DNA of 64,000 nt from SHAN690 sp041391765 (GCA_041391765.1 JAWKNJ010000032.1:1-64000), one strand, 5' to 3'. Shown: positions 7,352 to 18,600, counted from the stretch's first letter. Numbers and translations are program-made. The notes: generated by a model not told the origin, from the letters alone.

Positions 7352-10300
7352 TCTATTCCCTTGAAATACGGGCTTTTCGCATCCTTGAGCGCCTTTTCCA
7401 TATCAGCAAGTCCTTCATTAATCTTATTCATCTCAGTCAATGCTACTCTGTATTCCTCCTTGGCTGCTGTCAAGCTCTGCACCTCGGACTGGGTAGGAGC
7501 TTCAGTATGGGTCTTGATATTTCCAACAATCAACTCTACTCGACCCACCAGTCCCGGATAGGCCTCCATTTCTCGGCTGCTGCGAGTGTGGTCTCCATTG
7601 AACGCAGTCATTACATCGCTCAAATCTCTTCGTAGCTTGTCCATCGTCTCAAGCCATTCCGCCTTTGCATTCGGAGTTTTCATCACCGCTTCTTGCATAA
7701 ACTTCAGTTGACTCTCGATGTCTCCTAATTGAGCAGCGCTTGCCCTAATTTCCCTGCGGGCTTCATTTAGTTCATCTACGAATGCCATAAGTTCCGCTTC
7801 ATTGGCGGGTGTAATTTGGCTGTCGTGCAGTCGCTTCACTTTGAATGATTCAGGTCCGGCCAACTTTGTGAGAGTGCCGTTTTGCAGTTGATAAATGCTC
7901 ACGCTATAGGTGCCGGGAAGCGCTAAGACTCCGTAGTCAGGATCGCCATAGCGACCACCATCGTCTTCCTTGAGTTTCACCGGGCTAGTGGCTTCCAACC
8001 TGAAATCCCACGTACTCTGATTCATCCCTTTATTCACCTTTTCTTCCTTATATCTGGCAACGACACGTTGTTTGGAGTCAGAAATCTCGAAAATCAGGTA
8101 AGGCTTTTCTTCCATGTCCTCGGCATGTAGGGCTTCAATATCAGGATAGGCAACATCGCCACCGTCTTTACGCACCTTCTTCTCAGCCTTTCTGCGCTGA
8201 TCCGCAATTGTCATGGGCTTTTCCTTGAGGAAGTAGGTGAACGTGACTCCAATCGGTGGGTTTGGAGTCGTGTAGAATGATTCTCCTTGTGATGCTTTTC
8301 CTTTTGTTCCCAATGGGTTGGTGCTGTTGAAAATCAATGCGTCTTTTATTGGGAAAATGTGCGCGGCTTTTCCGGCTGTGTCACTCATGTCTCGCAAGGG
8401 GGCATAATTGTCCAATACATAAAACCCTCGCCCAAACGAAGCTAAAACCAAGTCGTTTTCACGTGTTTGAATCTCCATGTCTCGAATAGCGATGGTGGGC
8501 AGTCCTCCTTTTATTTGTGTCCACTTTTTCGTATCAGCGGACCCAAAGAACACTCCGTATTCTGTTCCCACAAACAACAGGTTCCTCTGCACGTGGTCTT
8601 GTTCCATGCAGTAAACCGAACCATTCTCAGGAAGGTCACCGTTGATGGATGACCATGACTTTCCCTTGTCGCTACTTCGCATCACATAGGGCTTGAAATC
8701 GCCTCGTTTGTGATTGTTGAAAACGGCATAAACAACATTCGCATCAAATCGATCTGCTGTAATGTCCATGACATAGGTGTTTTCCGGAACACCTGAAAAT
8801 GAATTGTACTTCTTCCAATTCTTTCCGTTGTCCTCGGTGACATGAATTAATCCATCGTCTGTACCTGCATATAGAAGTCCTTCCTGGACTGGTGATTCAC
8901 ACAGTGAAACAATGTTTCCGTAGATCGAGGTGCTCTGGTGATATGCTACCGCATCCGGCCCCCAAGTGGTGCCCATGACCTTGAGTTTGTTCCGGTCAAT
9001 TTGTTGGCTTAGGTCTTCCGAAATGACTTCCCACGTATTTCCACGATCATCACTTCTGAACACCTTGTTTGCAGCAAAGTACAGGCGCTTATTGTCGTGC
9101 GGACTGATAATCAACGGAGCATCCCAATTCCAGCGATAGGCTGCTTCTCCTTTGCGTTCTATTGGCTTTATGTTTACGCGTTCACCAGTCTTTCGATTGT
9201 AACGAACCAACCAGCCATACTGAGCTTGGCCATAAATCACATTGGGGTCGGTAGGATCTACTTGCGGCTCGAATCCATCGCCTCCTCGGATCACTTCCCA
9301 ATCGTAATTACTAATTCCATGCACGTTAGTTGTGCGAGAAGGTCCACCTATGGTGTTGTTGTCCTGAGTACCACCATAAACGTTGTAAAAGGGCTCATCA
9401 TAGTCAACAGCTACCCTGTAGAATTGAGTGAGGTTGAGATTGGTGAAATAACTCCATGTTTTGGCTCCGTCCCAAGTCTCATACAACCCGCCATCGCAGC
9501 CTACCAACCAGTGATTCGTATTGCTTGGATCAATCCACATGGCGTGGTTATCTACGTGCTTGCTTTCTTCTCCTGTTTTGTCAAAATTCTTTCCTCCATT
9601 CTCTGTGTGTTGTAACCATGTGTCCATGGAAAACACCTTGTCTTGGTTTATCGGATCTGGGACAATTTCAACGTAGTAGTTCCCACTGGTAGCGTAGTCG
9701 TTTTGACGATTCCAGCTTTCGCCCATGTTGTCTGAGCGATAAAATCCTCCGTGTTCCATGTCATAACCTTCAACCATGGCATATACCACATCCGGATTGG
9801 CTGGTGAAATAGCCAAAGCAATTCGGCCTAGGTCACAATCTTTCGGTAGACCGTTGATGATCTTTCTCCAATTCTTACCACCATCCGTGGTTTTGTAGAT
9901 TGCCGACTCCGGTCCACCACTCAGGTAGGTCCATACATGTCGCCTTCTTTGGTGTGCAGCAGCATACATAACATTAGAGTTTCGAGGATCCATCCACAGA
10001 TCAGAAAAACCGGTCATGTCACTAACGTGAAGGATTCGTTCCCAATTTTCACCTCCATCGCTGGTCTTGTAGATTCCGCGGTCTCCACCATCGGCCCATA
10101 GCGGACCATATGCAGCAACGTAAATTTCGTTTGAATTACCTGGTTTCACAATCACCTTAGAGATATGCTCTGAGTTTTTCAGCCCCATATTTTTCCATGA
10201 CTTTCCATCGTCCAACGATCGGTAAACGCCATCACCATAAGCAACGCTTCGTTGATTGTTGTTCTCACCAGAGCCAACCCAAACTGTGTGTGAGTTGTTG

Positions 10301-10605
10301 GGATCAATAGTGATACAACCTATAGAGTATGAACCTTGACCATCGAAAATCGGGGAAAAGGTTGTGCCGTGGTTGCTGGTCTTCCATACGCCTCCTGATG
10401 CGGCTGCGACATAGAACTCTTCATGATTGTTCGGATTTACTGCGATGTCTATTATCCTTCCTGAAACCAAAGCGGGGCCTAGGGATCGAAAGCTCATTCC
10501 ACTGAGCGTAGCCTTCTTCTTTTCGTCTGTTTTCTCATCTTTTTTCTGTGACCAGACATTTGTTGAAACGATTAAAACAAGGCCAAGACTTAGGATCTTA
10601 TTCAT
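7348..10605 (-). CDS. Secreted Asp-box/sortilin-like beta-propeller protein
   Basis: ~1085 residues from ATG 10605 (MNKILSLGLVLIVSTNVWSQ, a clean signal peptide); a longer frame reaches 10674 but adds 23 residues before the signal peptide. The body is a series of BNR/Asp-box hairpins of pattern SxDGGxxW: LDDGKSW, TSDGGENW, TTDGGKNW, SDNMGESW, WDGAKTW, SDDRGNTW, TEDNGKNW, SSDKGKSW. These are typical of VPS10/sortilin-type ten-bladed propellers and of 'glycosyl hydrolase' entries in Bacteroidota. The last ~250 residues leave the propeller and become an immunoglobulin-like then helical region. No T9SS C-terminal domain is visible. Hydrolase activity is often assigned to this family by name but is not shown by any catalytic residue here. 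Confidence 0.85.
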   Translation of the reverse strand: MNKILSLGLVLIVSTNVWSQKKDEKTDEKKKATLSGMSFRSLGPALVSGRIIDIAVNPNNHEEFYVAAASGGVWKTSNHGTTFSPIFDGQGSYSIGCITIDPNNSHTVWVGSGENNNQRSVAYGDGVYRSLDDGKSWKNMGLKNSEHISKVIVKPGNSNEIYVAAYGPLWADGGDRGIYKTSDGGENWERILHVSDMTGFSDLWMDPRNSNVMYAAAHQRRRHVWTYLSGGPESAIYKTTDGGKNWRKIINGLPKDCDLGRIALAISPANPDVVYAMVEGYDMEHGGFYRSDNMGESWNRQNDYATSGNYYVEIVPDPINQDKVFSMDTWLQHTENGGKNFDKTGEESKHVDNHAMWIDPSNTNHWLVGCDGGLYETWDGAKTWSYFTNLNLTQFYRVAVDYDEPFYNVYGGTQDNNTIGGPSRTTNVHGISNYDWEVIRGGDGFEPQVDPTDPNVIYGQAQYGWLVRYNRKTGERVNIKPIERKGEAAYRWNWDAPLIISPHDNKRLYFAANKVFRSDDRGNTWEVISEDLSQQIDRNKLKVMGTTWGPDAVAYHQSTSIYGNIVSLCESPVQEGLLYAGTDDGLIHVTEDNGKNWKKYNSFSGVPENTYVMDITADRFDANVVYAVFNNHKRGDFKPYVMRSSDKGKSWSSINGDLPENGSVYCMEQDHVQRNLLFVGTEYGVFFGSADTKKWTQIKGGLPTIAIRDMEIQTRENDLVLASFGRGFYVLDNYAPLRDMSDTAGKAAHIFPIKDALIFNSTNPLGTKGKASQGESFYTTPNPPIGVTFTYFLKEKPMTIADQRRKAEKKVRKDGGDVAYPDIEALHAEDMEEKPYLIFEISDSKQRVVARYKEEKVNKGMNQSTWDFRLEATSPVKLKEDDGGRYGDPDYGVLALPGTYSVSIYQLQNGTLTKLAGPESFKVKRLHDSQITPANEAELMAFVDELNEARREIRASAAQLGDIESQLKFMQEAVMKTPNAKAEWLETMDKLRRDLSDVMTAFNGDHTRSSREMEAYPGLVGRVELIVGNIKTHTEAPTQSEVQSLTAAKEEYRVALTEMNKINEGLADMEKALKDAKSPYFKGID

Positions 10606-10762
10606 GATTATAGGTTTTGTAGGATGAGCAAATATAGATTCCGACACATGCGGTGAGTCAAATTCGGGACGCATCGTGTAAGGTGTGATGCAATTGCAAC
10701 AGATTGTTAACGGTGATTTTGGATAAAAACCTCGACTATTGTCAGAAATAAATAGCGCATAA

Positions 10763-11263
10763 ATGGCAACAATTACGCATCGAGGAAATGAAGTTCACAC
10801 CTCAGGTAATTTACCTCAGGTAGGACAAAAGGCACCGGACTTTAAAGTAACCGGTGGAGATTTGAAGGACATTGCTCTGGCTGACTTTGCGGGCAAGAGG
10901 TTGGTCTTGAACATTTTTCCAAGCATCGACACGGGAACTTGTGCAGCGAGTGTTAGAAGGTTTAATCAGGAAGCTGCTGGTCTGAACAATACTGTTGTTT
11001 TGAACGTTTCAAAAGATCTTCCATTTGCACAGAAGCGCTTTTGTGCGGCTGAAGGGATCGAGAATGTGGTCAACGGCTCGGAGTATAAGAACGATTTGTT
11101 CTCATCAAACTACAGAGTTGTATTGTCTGATGGAGCACTCGCTGGCTTGTTCAGCAGGGCAGTAGTAGTAGTGGATTCTGATGGCACCGTGATTCACACA
11201 GAACAGGTGCCTGAGATTGGGCAGGAACCTGATTACGAAGCAGTGATTAAATCGCTGAAGTAG
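10763..11263 (+). CDS. tpx: Thiol peroxidase (Tpx, atypical 2-Cys peroxiredoxin)
   Basis: 166 residues, the family's usual length. It reduces hydrogen peroxide and organic hydroperoxides using thioredoxin, in the cytoplasm. The peroxidatic cysteine is Cys60 in FPSIDTGTCAASVRRFN, with the conserved Thr three residues before it (TGTC), and the resolving cysteine is Cys94 in KRFCAAEG; the spacing matches E. coli Tpx. The gene stands alone, divergent from the Asp-box protein across a 157-base gap, and ends in a strong bidirectional terminator. Confidence 0.95.
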   Translation: MATITHRGNEVHTSGNLPQVGQKAPDFKVTGGDLKDIALADFAGKRLVLNIFPSIDTGTCAASVRRFNQEAAGLNNTVVLNVSKDLPFAQKRFCAAEGIENVVNGSEYKNDLFSSNYRVVLSDGALAGLFSRAVVVVDSDGTVIHTEQVPEIGQEPDYEAVIKSLK

Positions 11264-11272
11264 AAACAAAAA

Positions 11273-11299
11273 GGGCGGTCAATTGACCGCCCTTTTTTT
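11273..11299. terminator. Bidirectional rho-independent terminator between tpx and the convergent T9SS cargo gene
   Basis: A perfect inverted repeat, GGGCGGTCAATTGACCGCCC at 11273-11292, is followed by seven T (11293-11299) on the plus strand and preceded by an A-rich tract (AAACAAAAA), so it can stop transcription in both directions. It lies 9 bases after the tpx stop and abuts the stop codon of the minus-strand gene. Confidence 0.9.
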
Positions 11300-12629
11300 A
11301 TTGGATAATAATCAGTTTGCTGAATCCCGCATCCTTGAGTCGGACGTCTATCAAATAAGTTCCTGCGCTGATATCGCGGACATTCAATTGGTTTGATTTG
11401 GTTTCTTGAACCAACACTCGACCATTCATGTCACGGAGTACGATAGAGGATGGTAATTCGTTGTTATTAGCCTGGATGTTGATGACATCCCTAACGGGAT
11501 TTGGATAAACGCGAACGCTAATGCTTTGACCAGACTCAGCGATTCCCAAAACAAGATCAACGTATATTGTGTCCGACTCTTTGCATCCATTGCTATCTTC
11601 TACAATGCACCAATAGTTGCCTTCTGTTTCGCAGTTTATTGTCTCGTCTGTTGCGTCATTCGACCATAGATAATGAGTGAATCCAGTTGGAGCAGAGAGT
11701 GTGGCAAATCCTTTAGCTAACATAACTGTGTCGTCTTCAAAGCTGAATACTGGTTTGGGGTGGGTGAAATTGATAGTATCAGTGCCAATTCCAACGCAGC
11801 CAAATTCATCCGTAATGGTGACAGTGTAGATTCCCGGATACCTGTTTTGGAGTGTCGAAATTGTATCTCCCGTGTTCCAGATAAATTCCAATTCTCCGAA
11901 ACCTCCATTCGGAGAAGTGGTGACTGCCCCGGTTTTGGTTCCCTCGCAATCCGCATCAAGGGCGGAGATTGCAGGATCAACCTGATCGATCACATACATC
12001 GTTACAGCATTTGAGAATTTAGTCTCATTACACGCAGGAACCTTCACTTGTCTTCTAAAGTGGGTAGTAATATTGGGGTCATCAACGATGTAATTTTCGT
12101 TGGTGTTGGGCGCAGGTGCTGTTGCCCAGTTCACATTGTCAAAAGATCGTTGCCATAGATAATCATAAGCACCTAATGATCCTGATGCCCCTGTGATTGA
12201 GCTAATTGTGTCATCTACTCCGAAGCAACTAGAATCTAACGTCAATGATACAAGTGTGTCCATTGATATAATTCCGGCATTCAACAGAGCGGGTTGTGTT
12301 ATAGTAGCGGTTGCTGTAACAGCAGTTGCGGTTGTTGTGCACGAGGCAGCATCGGTCATGATAACGGTGTATGTCCCAGCGGTCAAGTTGTTGACGATGG
12401 AAAAGGTATCAGAGGTTCCGAAAGTGTTACTGACAGAGGTGGTTCCTTTTACCCAAACATAGTTGAATGGGGCGGTTCCTCCTGTTTCAACCGCTGTAAG
12501 TGATCCGTCATTTCCTCCGTTACAAGTCACGTTGGTTTGTGATGTTATCGAGATGCTGCATTGCGAGTAGGCAATGGAAACGTTGAGAGCGGTAATAACC
12601 GCAGTTAAAAAGAGTATATTTCTTTTCAT
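11298..12629 (-). CDS. T9SS type-A sorting-domain cargo with SprB-like repeats
   Basis: 443 residues with a signal peptide (MKRNILFLTAVITALNVSIA, YSQ). At least two SprB/PKD-like beta repeats are visible: TSQTNVTCNGGNDGSLTA...YTVIMTDAASCTTT near the N-terminus and DADCEGTKTGAVTTSPNGG...YTVTITDEFGC in the middle. The last ~80 residues are a Por-secretion (type A) C-terminal domain: VRVYPNPVRDVINIQ, IVLRDMNGRVL, ISAGTYLIDVRL, FSKLIIIQ. This domain directs export through T9SS and is usually removed on the surface. The protein is probably a small surface or released adhesin. It is separated by 114 bases from the OmpA gene downstream and has its own terminator. Confidence 0.88.
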   Translation of the reverse strand: MKRNILFLTAVITALNVSIAYSQCSISITSQTNVTCNGGNDGSLTAVETGGTAPFNYVWVKGTTSVSNTFGTSDTFSIVNNLTAGTYTVIMTDAASCTTTATAVTATATITQPALLNAGIISMDTLVSLTLDSSCFGVDDTISSITGASGSLGAYDYLWQRSFDNVNWATAPAPNTNENYIVDDPNITTHFRRQVKVPACNETKFSNAVTMYVIDQVDPAISALDADCEGTKTGAVTTSPNGGFGELEFIWNTGDTISTLQNRYPGIYTVTITDEFGCVGIGTDTINFTHPKPVFSFEDDTVMLAKGFATLSAPTGFTHYLWSNDATDETINCETEGNYWCIVEDSNGCKESDTIYVDLVLGIAESGQSISVRVYPNPVRDVINIQANNNELPSSIVLRDMNGRVLVQETKSNQLNVRDISAGTYLIDVRLKDAGFSKLIIIQ

Positions 12630-12743
12630 ATAAATTGAATTTGATATCCTGATGTACGGTAACTGACAGCTAATTTATTGAACACTTGAATGCAAAGCTC
12701 AATAATTAAGCGCTTCTGCCAAGACGCTTTTGTTAGCAAAGGG

Positions 12744-14627
12744 TTAGTAGCGGATCTCCACTCTTCGGTTTTGAGCCCTGCCTTCTTCCGTTGAGTTATC
12801 GCCAACGGGCACAGATTTACCCATCCCTTTTGTGGTGATAAGATCGGTTGGGTAGCCTTGGTCTACCAAATATTTTTTCACCTGATCGGCACGCTGAAGC
12901 GAGACCTTCATGTTCACCGCATCGTTGCCAATTCCGTCAGAATGGCCCGTGATTTCCAGTTCGCGATCCTTGTTTGGAAGCACTTTTCCGTCAAGTTTAA
13001 TGGTGTTTGTTCCGGAAGGAATGACCTCGTTGAATTCAAAGTAAAGCACATGTTGCGCAGTTCCCGATGCCCCGGTTGCTGATGGGGCCTCTGTTTTGAT
13101 GTTTCTCTTGTCGTTCTGTGCTATTTGGGCAGCTTCATTTTTTGATGGCCTGCCTTGCGGATTTTGTCCATCCGAGGCAGATTTGCCCTTCGAAGAAGAT
13201 GCATCTGCGACTTGATCGGCTTCCATTTCTCCCAAGTTGGCGAGTTTCGAATCCATGTCATCGCGTGTATCGATGTACATGACCTTATAGAATTTGTCTG
13301 CCGGAAGGTTTTCAAATCGATACAATCCTTTTTGATCAGTTAGGGTTTTTTGAACTTGGTTGCCATCCTCATCCACCAGCACAACGGTGACTCCTTCTCT
13401 TGGTAGATTGTTGTATTTGAATAAACCGTCAATAGACTTGATTGGCGCTTCATCCATTCCTTTTTCATCGAGATTGGCCAGCGCGGGGTCATATGATCCA
13501 TCCTTGTCCGTATAAAGCAAGTGATATTGATGATCTGTGGGCAGTTTGGTAAAATGATAGAGCCCGTTTTCATCGGTCAACGTCTTGTCAACCAAATTTC
13601 CATTTTCGTCAAGCAGCAAAACCTCAACCCCACCTCTTGGAAGATTGTCGTATATGAATGTTCCTTCAACCGATGTAAACTGGCTAGCCACAGGCATTTC
13701 TTCGGCATCCGTTGGAAGTTTGTTTTCTCCTTCAGGCAGATAGTTCTTGAGGTAGTACAATTTGCTCAACGAATCGGTACGGTTGCTTACCACGAATGAC
13801 CCTTCGTTTTGATAAGTGGTGAAATAAGAGTCGAACATTTCAGAGTTTACCGGCTTTGGAAGGGCCATAGGAGTATTCCACTCCAACCAACTAGCGCCTT
13901 TTTTACTCGAGTAAACATCAAAACCTCCCAATCCACCGCTCCTGTCGCTCGCAAAGTAGAGTGTGTTGAATTCATCACTGAAAAAAGGAGAGATTTCATG
14001 GGTTGAGTCGGTGTTGATAGCTTCAATGAGAATAGGCTCTTGCCAGTTACCCGCTTCATCCTTTGTGCTGACGTATAAGTCCGACTGTCCATATTCCGTG
14101 CTGCCCATGGCAATGAACATTGCGGTTTCATCAGGCGTGACAAAAAAGTCAAACATAACCGACTTTATGTGCAGCTTGTTCACCTCAACCGGCTCGGGTT
14201 TTGTCCATCCCGCTTCGGTTCTTGTGCTCATCGATACACCAGGCCAAAGGCGTTCCTTTTTTGAATATGTTCCGAGTAAATAAACGCGTTCACCATCTTT
14301 TGAAAACCCAACAACTCCGTTGTTGTAGTAGTTGTTGATGTTTCCAACCAGCTTTGCATTCTTCAGTTTTTTGTCTGTTTTCCAATCGGCCACCCAAATA
14401 CCCTGAGAAACGTATCCACGCTTGATGGAAAAGTCAAAGGATTTGACAAAAAACAACTCACTGTGATCGGCAGAGAGTATGGCCTTGCCAAATTCGGATT
14501 CCATCTTGGGTCCGATATTATCAACGAGCTCTCCTTCGTACATTTTATCTTGAGCAATAATCACGTTGGTCCCGGCAAGTATGAAAAGGCCTGCCAGTCG
14601 ATGCTTGAATGAGTTCATAAAGGTCAA
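12744..14627 (-). CDS. PD40/OmpA-family envelope protein of the SprB-like module
   Basis: 627 residues with a signal peptide ending ...NVIIAQ (start at ATG 14627, or 14618 MNSFKH). Residues ~40-290 carry WD40-like PD40 strands (SADHSELFFVKSFD, EISPFFSDEFNTLYFASDRS). Two CarboxypepD/CNA-B-like repeats of ~60 residues follow (IYDNLPRGGVEVLLLDENG and KYNNLPREGVTVVLVDEDG), then a disordered K/S/Q-rich linker and a C-terminal OmpA domain (LYFEFNEVIPSGTN, ITGHSDGIGNDAVNM, GRAQNRRVEIRY) that in the family binds peptidoglycan. It likely anchors the T9SS or adhesin partner to the cell wall, like PorE. It is the last gene of the operon 24896-12744, 19 bases after PorP/SprF. Confidence 0.88.
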   Translation of the reverse strand: MTFMNSFKHRLAGLFILAGTNVIIAQDKMYEGELVDNIGPKMESEFGKAILSADHSELFFVKSFDFSIKRGYVSQGIWVADWKTDKKLKNAKLVGNINNYYNNGVVGFSKDGERVYLLGTYSKKERLWPGVSMSTRTEAGWTKPEPVEVNKLHIKSVMFDFFVTPDETAMFIAMGSTEYGQSDLYVSTKDEAGNWQEPILIEAINTDSTHEISPFFSDEFNTLYFASDRSGGLGGFDVYSSKKGASWLEWNTPMALPKPVNSEMFDSYFTTYQNEGSFVVSNRTDSLSKLYYLKNYLPEGENKLPTDAEEMPVASQFTSVEGTFIYDNLPRGGVEVLLLDENGNLVDKTLTDENGLYHFTKLPTDHQYHLLYTDKDGSYDPALANLDEKGMDEAPIKSIDGLFKYNNLPREGVTVVLVDEDGNQVQKTLTDQKGLYRFENLPADKFYKVMYIDTRDDMDSKLANLGEMEADQVADASSSKGKSASDGQNPQGRPSKNEAAQIAQNDKRNIKTEAPSATGASGTAQHVLYFEFNEVIPSGTNTIKLDGKVLPNKDRELEITGHSDGIGNDAVNMKVSLQRADQVKKYLVDQGYPTDLITTKGMGKSVPVGDNSTEEGRAQNRRVEIRY

Positions 14628-14645
14628 GGGTAGGGTTGTATAGAG

Positions 14646-15611
14646 TTAGTGCTTAAACAATTCAAGTCCAAGGAAGAATTCATGCGATCCGAATCCAAGG
14701 GTTTTGGTAGAGTTTATCGGGTAATCGAAGCTGTATCCAATCTTCATCATGTCATTCAGGAAAAGGCCTCCTACTAAAATGATATCTGAATTGTAGCGGT
14801 AGCCGGCAGATGCGAAGTACCTGTCCTGAACATCGAGCTTCAGGTTAAAGTCCATTGAAATCGGGCTTGAAGCTGTGTACTTGATCAAAGTGCTTGGCAC
14901 TAAATGGGTGCTTTGACTTAATGCTATCCGACCACCAACCATGGCATAGTGTGTCATTTGAAGCGCTGGATTTACCGTAGTTCCTTCGAATTTTAATTGA
15001 CCTTGGGTCAGCTGGTCTGTCGCGTATGAAACAAAAAGATAGCGACTGTACGCATACAATCCCAAATCCAAACTAGGTATCCAATCATTGAATGCCTGTG
15101 AGTTTGCTGTAAATTGCGCTAGGGTAGGGTCATTAGCCGTTCCGGTTTGAGTTTTCGTTGGATCAAACACCCAGTTTTTCATGGTGCCTTTCAGTGCCGC
15201 TGAAAGTTTCCAAGATCTGTTGATGGGAACGTGAATATTGTAAGAGGCGCCAATGCTCGTATAAGAAAACGCACCAAAATCATCTCTGAGCAACAATCCG
15301 CCCACAGAATGCACGAGTTTGCCTTTTTCCACTTTTTCGCCATAATCAGCACTGGTTGGAACAGTGGTTGATCGAAGCGTTTTTGGTTCAAGGATTCTAG
15401 AGGTGCCGCTTATATAATAGGTTTTTGGCGCATATTGGGAACCCAACCACTGTTGGCGATAGCTGAAGTTCATATCCAGCATTTTGCGTTCACCTGCCGT
15501 TGCAGGATTCACTAAATACATGTTTGAAGTGTATTGAGTCAATTGCCATGACTGTTGGGCGATTGTGTTAGACGCCCAGATTATTGCTATTGCGAAAAGG
15601 AGCTTTTTCAT
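14646..15611 (-). CDS. PorP/SprF family outer-membrane protein
   Basis: 321 residues; signal peptide MKKLLFAIAIIWASNTIAQ. Typical family features: QYTSNMYLVNPATAGE near the N-terminus, FSYRQQWLGSQYAPKTYYIS, then repeated amphipathic strands ending MKIGYSFDYPINSTKTLGFG and SHEFFLGLELFK. In Flavobacterium johnsoniae SprF is needed for surface assembly of the giant adhesin SprB, and PorP-type barrels bind type-B cargo. Here it sits 21 bases downstream of a giant SprB-like gene, the same arrangement. Intact. Confidence 0.92.
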   Translation of the reverse strand: MKKLLFAIAIIWASNTIAQQSWQLTQYTSNMYLVNPATAGERKMLDMNFSYRQQWLGSQYAPKTYYISGTSRILEPKTLRSTTVPTSADYGEKVEKGKLVHSVGGLLLRDDFGAFSYTSIGASYNIHVPINRSWKLSAALKGTMKNWVFDPTKTQTGTANDPTLAQFTANSQAFNDWIPSLDLGLYAYSRYLFVSYATDQLTQGQLKFEGTTVNPALQMTHYAMVGGRIALSQSTHLVPSTLIKYTASSPISMDFNLKLDVQDRYFASAGYRYNSDIILVGGLFLNDMMKIGYSFDYPINSTKTLGFGSHEFFLGLELFKH

Positions 15612-15631
15612 AATGCTTCTTTGTTAAGTCT

Positions 15632-18600
15632 TTAGTAAATGATGGTTAGGTTTCCGTCACGAGGCTCGGTCACGCCATCGTTGAACTCTATGATGTAGTA
15701 GTAAGAAGACACCGGCAAGAGTTTTCCGTTGAACTTACCATCAAATTTGACCGTATATCCTTCGTTTGATTCGAATACCAGACCTCCCCAACGGTTGAAG
15801 ATCATAACCTTCATTTTTGGATAAAACTCAGAACCTTCGATGTTCCATTCGTCATTGAATCCATCCCCATCTGGAGTGAAGGCCGTACTAACTTCAATGG
15901 CTGAAAGAACGCTTATGTTCAATGTATCCGTGGCCAAGCATCCCGCATCCGTGATTGCAGTGATGATGAATTGTGTGGTTTCATCAATGTATGCGAATGT
16001 TGACTCAGCACTTGGATCGTCTATTAAGGAAGCGGGCTCCCAGGTAACTGTTGTCGGTTGGTTAATAGTTACTATCACAGGTACTTTATCCACTGTCCCC
16101 TGCGTAAACAAATCATCACCGGCATCAACTACAGGAGTTGTTCCCACGTTGAGTACTACATCATCCGTTGACGGTGGACAAACTCCATTCGTGATGGTCC
16201 ATGTGAACGTGCTCAAGGCTTGTGGCAGATTACTGACAAGAGCATTGCTCGCATTCGTGTCGTTGATGGCAGCACCCGAAACCGTTGTCCAAACACCAGC
16301 ACCTACAGCGGGTGTGTTGGCTGCGAACTGATAGCTAGTTGTGTCGCACAAATCCTGGTCAATTCCCGCATCGGCAACAGTTGGGCTGTCATCAATTTGA
16401 ATCGTAACCGTGTCGGATGTCATTGGGCAAACGCCATTTCCAACGGTCCAAACAAATGCATTCACTCCAATCTCAAGGCCGTTAACCGCGCTGATGTTTT
16501 GATTGATACTAGCTACCGTGGCTGAACCCAAACTTGTCCAGATTCCATTGCCCACCGCAGGCTGAGCGCCTGTGAGTATTGAGGTAACTGTGTCACAAAG
16601 CACTTGGTCAGCGCCAGCGTCCGCAATGCTGGGGACTTCGTCACGTGTCAAGGTAAACGAACAAGTGTTTTGGTTTCCGCTGCTGTCGGTAACCGTAAAT
16701 GTATTCACTGTATTGCCGATTGGGAAAACGGAGCCGCTCGGCAATCCAGCCGTTTGGACCACACTGATGACGGTGCAATTGTCAAATCCAACTGGAGTGG
16801 CAAAGGTGAATGTCTCCTGACAAACAGCCGTGTCGTTAATACAATCGATCGTTGGCAGTTCGTCATCGTTCACGATGATCATGAAATGGCACGTATCCGA
16901 ATTACCGGTAGAATCAATCGCCACATAAGTCATGACCGTTGTGTCCACAGGAAAGAAAGATCCGGATGGTAAACCTGCGATTTGCATAATAGTATCTACT
17001 CCGCAATTGTCGCTAGCTGTGGGGTTAGCGAATGTCACTGTTGCCCCGCAAAATCCGACATCGTTCGAAACAATCATGTCGCTGATACAGGAAATCTCAG
17101 GGGCGGTGCTGTCATTCACCGTTACGTTGAATGTGCATTCCTTGGTGTTTGCGTTTACGTCAGTAACCACGATGCTGATCAGCGTGGTTCCTGTTCCTAG
17201 AACCGATCCCGAAGATGGCGTTTGAACTATGCTGGCTATGCCGCAAGAATCGGTGAACGTCATTCCAACAGTATAATCCGGTAACGTATAATCACACGAG
17301 GCGGAGGCAGCTACCACTTGATCAGGTAAACATCCTACAATGATCGGAGTCACAGTATCAGCAACTGTCACTGTTGCCGTTGCAGAAACCGTATTTCCGG
17401 TAGTGTCTTGAACTGTCAAGGTAACCGTGTTGGCACCCACGTCAGAACAGTCGAAGTTGGTAATGTCCAGAGACATTGAGTTAATACCACAGTTGTCGTA
17501 AGAACCATTGTCGATGTCAATCACAGCAATGGTTGCTTGTCCATTAGCATCCAATTGGATGGAAATATTTTGGGTAATAGCCACAGGGTTTACATCATCG
17601 AAAACGCCAACTACAGCGGAAGCAGAGTCTGTACAACCGTTAGCATCGGTGATCGTTACAGAATATGTTCCTGATGGGATGTTCGCGTTGATTGAAGTGG
17701 TCACACTGTTACTCCAGGAATAGGTATAAGCGGTTGTGCCACCGATGGCAGAAGCAGAAACTCCACCGTCAGCCGAAGCGTAGCAATTTGCGTTTGAATC
17801 CAATGATGCCGTAGCGACCAATACGTTTGGTTCTGTAACGGTCATGGAAGCTGAATCTGTGCATCCATTTGCGTCTGTGATGGTCACTGAATATGTTCCG
17901 GCAACCAGGCCGCTATTAGATGATGTGGTCGCACCGTTGCTCCATGAATAGGTATATGACGTTGTGCCTCCTGATGCAGTAGCCGTGATGGCACCATCAG
18001 AAAGACCGTTGCATGACACGTTATTGTTCAACGAGGCTAGTGCCACTAATAATGCAGGTTCGCTAACATTGATCGAAGCGGAATCCGTGCAACCGTTAGC
18101 GTCCGTAATGGTCACCGAATAAGTTCCAGCAGTTAAACCTGTTTGCGTGCTGCTAGTTCCTCCATTGCTCCAGCTATAAGTATAGCTTCCGGTGCCGCCA
18201 GTTGCTGTTGCGCTTATGCTGCCATCGCTTCCAGAATTACAACTCACATTGTTATTGAGGCCTGCGGATGCAACCAACACGGACGGTTCTGTGACAGAGT
18301 TTGAATCAACGACCGTACAACCATCGTTGTCAGTCACCGTGACGCTGTATGTTCCAGCTGTGATTCCGGTAATTGATGCTGAGGACCCAGAGTTGCTCCA
18401 TGCATAACTATAGGGTGAGGAACCCGATGTCGGATTTGCTGTCAAACTACCGTCATTTCCACCGTTACATGAGACGTTGCTTCCAACACTTACCGATAAG
18501 GCAAATGTTGATGAAATCACCACGGCACTGCTTGCTGAATCGGTACATCCGTTCGCATCGGTTATTGTTACTGAATAGTTTCCAGCGGAAACTCCGGTGA

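Noticed and set aside
10689..10698. Palindrome TGCAATTGCA in the gap upstream of tpx.
   Set aside because: A 10-bp palindrome in A+T-rich sequence is expected by chance; no known operator matches it and no second copy was seen.
12708..12729. Weak hairpin AAGCG...CGCTT between the type-A cargo and the OmpA gene.
   Set aside because: Only 5 bp of stem and no proper T-tract; not a convincing terminator.
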